DNA of 11,066 nt, from the NCBI GenBank assembly GCA_050874705.1, contig JBNMLE010000030.1, positions 1 through 11,066 on the forward strand. Reading direction: 5' to 3'. The notes beneath the pieces are model-generated. The model saw nothing but the letters and a program-made list of their open reading frames with translations. It had not been told where the DNA came from and did no database searches. Origin of the DNA: Fiminaster sp050874705 (lineage in GTDB: Bacteria; Bacillota_I; Bacilli_A; RFN20; CAG-826). The translations under genes were made by a program, and so were the position numbers. Below are positions 8,175 through 11,066 of this stretch, piece after piece (the stretch's first letter is position 1; every line of letters starts with the position of its first letter).

Positions 8175-9377
8175 CTATTTTGCTTTTTTACCATCTTTCA
8201 TTCTACTAATTGGTGCTACTTGAGCTTGTTGTTCAGAAAGAGAGCCTTTGTTGTTCTCGCTGACAAGTAACGCACCAATAAGAGCACTATATTCACTTTT
8301 TCTAGCTCCAATTGTGTCTGGTCGCAAGAAATGTTTAGATTTCGCTTCTTTAAAATTATCACTCAACAATTTTTCAAATCCGTTCACATCAATTAATCGT
8401 CCACAAAACACAACAGGCGCTTCTTTAACGCCAATAAAGAATCCGTTCACAAGAGCGTTATATGAAGCATTCATACTTAAGAAATATTTTTTGCAGAATA
8501 AATTAATTGCTTCATTTAAATCATCAGGGGTGAATTTTTTATCATTAACATTAGCGATAATTGGATCAAAATTTAAATCTCTATCGTTAATGCCATATAA
8601 ATTAATTAAATTTTCAGCTTCAGGATAATCTACATTAAAATAATTAACAATTTGTTCAACTAAATCGTTATATCCGTATTCGAAATAAGTCGATTTAATT
8701 GGTGAACCATTCGATACAAGCGTTAAAGATGTTAATCCATCTTCGATATCCACTAATAAATATGATGGAGGTAATCCTTTTTTACTTTTTACTAATGAAG
8801 CAATTGCATATGGTTCACACACAAAATTCCTAATTCTCATTCCAGCGGATACAAATGGTTGTTCATATGTATTAATAAGTCCTTCAGGAAGAGTTTGTAC
8901 TTTTGCTTGAATTGACAAAAATGGAGTTGTCTCTCCAACTGGAGGAAGAATAGATGTTCTATTATCTGAAAGAATATAATAATCAGGAACGATATCTACA
9001 ATTCTATCTCCATCTTTAATTTCTTCTTTTTTAACCATTGATACACAGTTGATAATATCAACCGGTTGAATAATATTTGTTGAACTAACAACGTTAGTTG
9101 TTTTATTTGATTGATAAACATTAAAACCAATTGGAGGCAATAAAACAATTGCATCGCTTAAATTAATACGAATTTTAGAATCAACATCAACGATTTCAGT
9201 CAAAGATTTAATTATTTCCGTCAAATTAGCAAAATTTTTGATATTTCCACGCAATATCGTAGATCTAAGAGGTCTTTCTGTTGAATAAACTAAAATTGGC
9301 TTATTATCGACAATATTCCCGATAATAAGTTTCAATTTAGAATCTGTTAATTGTATTAAAGCAATAGATTTTTCCAT
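8175..9377 (-). CDS. ftsA: Divergent FtsA-like actin-fold cell division protein
   Basis: FtsA normally anchors FtsZ to the membrane. This 400-residue protein sits directly before ftsZ. It keeps the FtsA-specific 1C region: DRIVDIVPDYYILSDNR (124-140), LPPVGETTPFLSIQAKV (144-160) and SAGMRIRNFVCEPYAIASL (177-195). The ATP pocket looks eroded. The phosphate-1 region reads IALIQLTDSKLKLIIG (5-20) without the usual D-x-G-T/S. Phosphate-2 reads LLVDIEDGLTSLTLV (207-221), with ED replacing the glycines. The adenosine region reads VVFCGRLIDVNGFE (322-335) instead of GGGA. The last residues (384-400) are basic and polar, not the amphipathic membrane helix usual for FtsA. No Shine-Dalgarno precedes the ATG at 9377, but a promoter-like element does. 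It ends in TAG. The identity as an FtsA homologue is firm; ATP binding and membrane anchoring are doubtful. Confidence 0.88.
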   Translation of the reverse strand: MEKSIALIQLTDSKLKLIIGNIVDNKPILVYSTERPLRSTILRGNIKNFANLTEIIKSLTEIVDVDSKIRINLSDAIVLLPPIGFNVYQSNKTTNVVSSTNIIQPVDIINCVSMVKKEEIKDGDRIVDIVPDYYILSDNRTSILPPVGETTPFLSIQAKVQTLPEGLINTYEQPFVSAGMRIRNFVCEPYAIASLVKSKKGLPPSYLLVDIEDGLTSLTLVSNGSPIKSTYFEYGYNDLVEQIVNYFNVDYPEAENLINLYGINDRDLNFDPIIANVNDKKFTPDDLNEAINLFCKKYFLSMNASYNALVNGFFIGVKEAPVVFCGRLIDVNGFEKLLSDNFKEAKSKHFLRPDTIGARKSEYSALIGALLVSENNKGSLSEQQAQVAPISRMKDGKKAK

Positions 9378-9389
9378 AACTATTAATAT

Positions 9390-9418
9390 ATTTTATATAT
9401 TCCGAGTTATTATTGCAA
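9390..9418 (-). promoter_or_regulatory. Candidate sigma-A promoter in front of ftsA
   Basis: On the minus strand TTGCAA (9413-9418, 4/6 to TTGACA) and TAAAAT (9390-9395, 5/6 to TATAAT) are spaced exactly 17 bases. Predicted transcription would start near 9383, only about 6 bases before the ftsA ATG. Chance matches are common in DNA this AT-rich, so this is moderate evidence. Confidence 0.45.
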
Positions 9419-9427
9419 TGAACTTTT

Positions 9428-9464
9428 AAAGAATAGCCATTATATGGCTTATATCAAATTCTTT
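9428..9464 (-). other. Bulged inverted repeat between the small membrane-protein gene and ftsA
   Basis: AAAGAAT (9428-9434) pairs with ATTCTTT (9458-9464), and AGCCAT (9435-9440) with ATGGCT (9444-9449) around a 3-base loop. One strand carries an 8-base bulge (9450-9457). The 13 pairs make a clear RNA hairpin that includes the stop codon of the upstream small gene. No T run follows on either strand, so it is not a standard terminator. An RNA-processing or stabilising element is possible. Confidence 0.5.
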
Positions 9465-9643
9465 ATAAGCAAAAAAGCTGTCCGAAAAATTGAACAATGT
9501 ATATTGCTTTGAAGATGTATACAAATTGTAACAGGGACCGCCACTAAAGCCGCAAATAAAACAACGACACATGAAATAATTAGGAACTTTTTCCAAAAGA
9601 AAGATGATTGACTTTTGCCGTGTTTGAACAATTTATCTTTCAT
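9449..9643 (-). CDS. Small single-span membrane protein in the ftsL position
   Basis: A 64-residue protein whose sequence I do not recognise. It has a basic N-terminus (KDKLFKHGK, residues 2-10), then WKK and one strong hydrophobic span (about 20-42), predicting an N-inside type II membrane topology, then a tail of about 20 residues with a weaker hydrophobic stretch (51-64). Its ATG overlaps the rsmH stop as ATGA, and AAGGA lies 7 bases upstream, so it is very likely translated. Position and topology match FtsL, which follows rsmH in Firmicutes. True FtsL is over 100 residues with a periplasmic leucine-zipper coiled coil, absent here. It may be a reduced FtsL, a lineage-specific division protein, or a frame-shortened remnant. 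An FtsL role is inference from context only. Confidence 0.6.
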   Translation of the reverse strand: MKDKLFKHGKSQSSFFWKKFLIISCVVVLFAALVAVPVTICIHLQSNIHCSIFRTAFLLIKNLI

Positions 9644-10575
9644 AACCTAATCCTTTCTAATACGCGCATTTTGGCTGATTTACTACGAGGATTGCTGTTT
9701 ATCTCCTCATCACTTGGCGTAATTAATTTGCCTACTTGTTTATATTTTGGTTCGTCTTCGATAGTTGGAAGAGAAAATACATTGTGTCTATCCCCTTCAA
9801 TTTTGCTAGCTCCATTGAAAGCATTTTTAACGATTCTATCTTCTAATGAGTGAAATGATATGATTACTAATCTTCCACCTACATTTAATGATTTGATCGC
9901 ATCGTTTATCATTACTTTTAATGCGCCTAGTTCGTCGTTGACTTCAATTCTTATTGCTTGAAACACTTGTTTAGCGGGATGGCCTTTTTTATTTAGTTCT
10001 TTTTGAGGTTTAACCTTTTTCACAATATCTACTAAATCAAAAGTTGTTTCAATTGGTTTAATTTCTCTTTCTTTAACAATTTCTTTTGCTATTTGATAAG
10101 CATATTTTTCTTCGCCATATTCTCTAAAAACTCTTGTTAATTCTTGAAGCGAATATTCGTTCACCACTTTATAGGCATCAAGACTTTGTCTTTGATCCAT
10201 ACGCATATCAAGTCGTGAATTACTTCTAAAAGAAAAACCTCTTTCGTTTTCATCAAATTGAGGAGAAGATACACCCAAATCCACTAAAAGACCGTCAATA
10301 TATGTAACATTTCTTTCATCTAAATCTTTGCGGAAATTTTTAAAATCATCATGAATAATTTCAAAATGATTAGATATTTTTTCTAATCTTTCTTTTGATT
10401 CATCGATAGCTTCTTGGTCTTTATCAAAAGCGTACAATTTACCATTTGTTAGCCTTTTAAGAATTTCACTGCTGTGTCCACCTCTACCAAGAGTTAAATC
10501 AACATAAACGCCACTACTTTTAATAGCTAAATTCTCAACGGCTTCATTTAACAAAACTGAAACATGCTTAGTCAT
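9640..10575 (-). CDS. rsmH: 16S rRNA (cytosine-1402-N4)-methyltransferase RsmH (MraW)
   Basis: RsmH uses S-adenosylmethionine to methylate N4 of C1402 in the ribosomal P site. The 311-residue product matches the usual length. Motifs in order are HVSVLLNEAV (4-13), the SAM-binding loop VDLTLGRGGHS (25-35), LLVDLGVSSPQFD (96-108), GFSFRSNSRLDMRM (113-126), ISFHSLEDRIVK (239-250) and the C-terminal RSKSAKMRVLERI (297-309). I chose the ATG at 10575 because AGGTGA lies 5 bases upstream. A GTG at 10584 would add three residues but overlaps that Shine-Dalgarno. The gene overlaps mraZ by 8 bases and ends in TGA overlapping the next ATG. That overlap supports TGA as a stop codon here. Confidence 0.97.
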   Translation of the reverse strand: MTKHVSVLLNEAVENLAIKSSGVYVDLTLGRGGHSSEILKRLTNGKLYAFDKDQEAIDESKERLEKISNHFEIIHDDFKNFRKDLDERNVTYIDGLLVDLGVSSPQFDENERGFSFRSNSRLDMRMDQRQSLDAYKVVNEYSLQELTRVFREYGEEKYAYQIAKEIVKEREIKPIETTFDLVDIVKKVKPQKELNKKGHPAKQVFQAIRIEVNDELGALKVMINDAIKSLNVGGRLVIISFHSLEDRIVKNAFNGASKIEGDRHNVFSLPTIEDEPKYKQVGKLITPSDEEINSNPRSKSAKMRVLERIRL

Positions 10576-11002
10576 TTTTATCACCTAGCAACCTTTCTGA
10601 ATTTTGTTCATAACTTTCTTCAGCTACAGAAATATATTCATTCCATTTATCTTTATTCCAAAGTTCAAGATGGTCATTAACACCAACAACCATTAAGCTA
10701 TTAGAAATTTGATATTTGCTAATCAAATCACAAGGAAGTTGAATTCTATTTTTGGAATCTATTTCAAGTTCATAAACACTCGAAAGAGCGACGCGAATCA
10801 CATCACGAGAATTTTTCTTTTCGAAATCGTATTTGGACAAATTATTTATGTATGTTTTAAATGCATCTTCACTAAACAAACTTAAACATCCCTCATATCC
10901 TTTGAGAATGTAAACTTTGTTGCCTAATTTATTTACAAACTTTCTAGGAATGACGAGGCGATTTTTGTTATCAAGATTGTGAAGCGTATTACCGAATAAC
11001 AT
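10568..11002 (-). CDS. mraZ: Transcriptional regulator MraZ
   Basis: MraZ is a ring-forming DNA-binding protein of the AbrB-like double-psi/swapped-hairpin type that controls the division cluster it heads. The 144 residues are the normal length. Two copies of the fold each carry the signature D-x-K-x-R: DNKNRLVIP at 11-19 and DSKNRIQLP at 82-90. It is the first gene of the leftward cluster and overlaps rsmH. The ATG at 11002 gives the expected start (L-F-G-N before the first repeat). There is no classical Shine-Dalgarno; the G-rich MraZ boxes directly upstream may serve partly as one. Two TGGGA boxes in its leader indicate autoregulation, as described for other bacteria, where the effect can be repression or activation. 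Confidence 0.97.
   Translation of the reverse strand: MLFGNTLHNLDNKNRLVIPRKFVNKLGNKVYILKGYEGCLSLFSEDAFKTYINNLSKYDFEKKNSRDVIRVALSSVYELEIDSKNRIQLPCDLISKYQISNSLMVVGVNDHLELWNKDKWNEYISVAEESYEQNSERLLGDKND
10581..10586 (-). promoter_or_regulatory. Ribosome binding site that fixes the rsmH start
   Basis: AGGTGA on the minus strand, inside the last codons of mraZ, is 5 bases from the ATG at 10575. It favours that ATG over the GTG at 10584, which falls within the site itself. Confidence 0.65.
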
Positions 11003-11003
11003 A

Positions 11004-11020
11004 TCCCACTTTGTCCCACT
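11004..11020 (-). promoter_or_regulatory. MraZ box: two direct repeats in the mraZ leader
   Basis: On the minus strand AGTGGGA occurs twice (11014-11020 and 11004-11010), exactly 10 bases apart, giving TGGGA-N5-TGGGA. This is the known MraZ operator layout (TGGGN repeats on one helix face). Only two repeats are present and the second ends 1 base before the mraZ ATG. They lie downstream of the likely transcription start. Confidence 0.88.
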
Positions 11021-11031
11021 ATTGTGTAAAT

Positions 11032-11061
11032 ATTATACAAATACATATGCGCGAAAGTAAA
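11032..11061 (-). promoter_or_regulatory. Likely sigma-A promoter of mraZ and the division cluster
   Basis: On the minus strand a perfect -10 TATAAT (11032-11037) has a weak -35 TTTACT (11056-11061, 4/6) 18 bases upstream. Transcription would start near 11025, giving a leader of about 23 bases that holds both MraZ boxes. Confidence 0.7.
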
Positions 11062-11066
11062 TATTC

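Noticed and set aside
8248..8628. A 126-codon open frame on the plus strand opposite ftsA.
   Set aside because: It is antisense to a well-supported gene, has no recognisable domain or ribosome site, and is explained by the codon bias of ftsA.
9428..9464. The hairpin before ftsA as an intrinsic terminator.
   Set aside because: No T run follows the stem on either strand, and there is a large bulge.
9449..9643. A -1 frameshift of the small membrane protein would read on for about 30 residues to a stop at 9426-9428, with a more polar tail.
   Set aside because: The alternative tail shows no heptad pattern or recognisable FtsL sequence and there is no slippery site I can point to, so the intact 64-residue frame is kept.

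Overview
The window is AT-rich bacterial chromosome, most likely from a low-GC Gram-positive relative of the Mollicutes (Bacillota/Mycoplasmatota) that may lack a cell wall. The evidence is the gene order mraZ-rsmH-(small membrane protein)-ftsA-ftsZ-...-ileS-lspA-rluD, which matches the dcw-to-ileS region of Bacillus subtilis. The peptidoglycan and wall-linked division genes normally found there (ftsI, mraY, murD, ftsW, murG, divIB) and sepF/divIVA are absent from this stretch. TGA is a true stop: rsmH and ileS both end in TGA inside ATGA stop/start overlaps. The code is therefore the standard bacterial one (table 11), not the Mycoplasma code. That favours an Acholeplasma-like or uncultured gut (RF39/Izemoplasma-like) lineage over true mycoplasmas. 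The lineage assignment is inference.

Layout. At the left edge, rnhC (RNase HIII, 5' end cut off by the window) runs rightward to 779. Everything else runs leftward as one tightly packed cluster, listed here in transcription order from the right edge: promoter and two MraZ boxes (11004-11061), mraZ, rsmH, a 64-residue single-span membrane protein in the ftsL position, a short gap with a hairpin and a candidate promoter, ftsA, ftsZ, a lipoprotein endonuclease of the EndA/endonuclease I family, an isoleucine T-box leader, ileS, lspA and rluD. The genes overlap or sit a few bases apart. There is no gene-free stretch over 300 bases; the largest gap (5019-5256) is filled by the T-box.

How it fits together. 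MraZ probably autoregulates the division cluster through the TGGGA-N5-TGGGA repeat in its leader. RsmH methylates 16S rRNA. FtsZ keeps a complete GTPase site and an FtsA-binding-like tail. FtsA is recognisable but its ATP-binding motifs look eroded. The nuclease sits between ftsZ and ileS, where Bacilli usually carry sepF-divIVA. The T-box, with specifier AUC and a UGGU bulge, makes ileS-lspA-rluD respond to uncharged tRNA-Ile. LspA would process the nuclease lipoprotein encoded just upstream.

Most notable observations: (1) rnhC and rluD converge with zero spacing, and each seems to use an intrinsic terminator embedded in the other gene's coding region, predicting about 150 nt of overlapping antisense mRNA; (2) FtsA has a degenerate nucleotide pocket and no evident amphipathic membrane-targeting tail; (3) ftsA has no Shine-Dalgarno sequence but a good promoter-like element a few bases upstream, suggesting a near-leaderless transcript; (4) a secreted nuclease has been built into the division operon. 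I found no CRISPR array, tRNA, rRNA, mobile element or clearly novel defence system.
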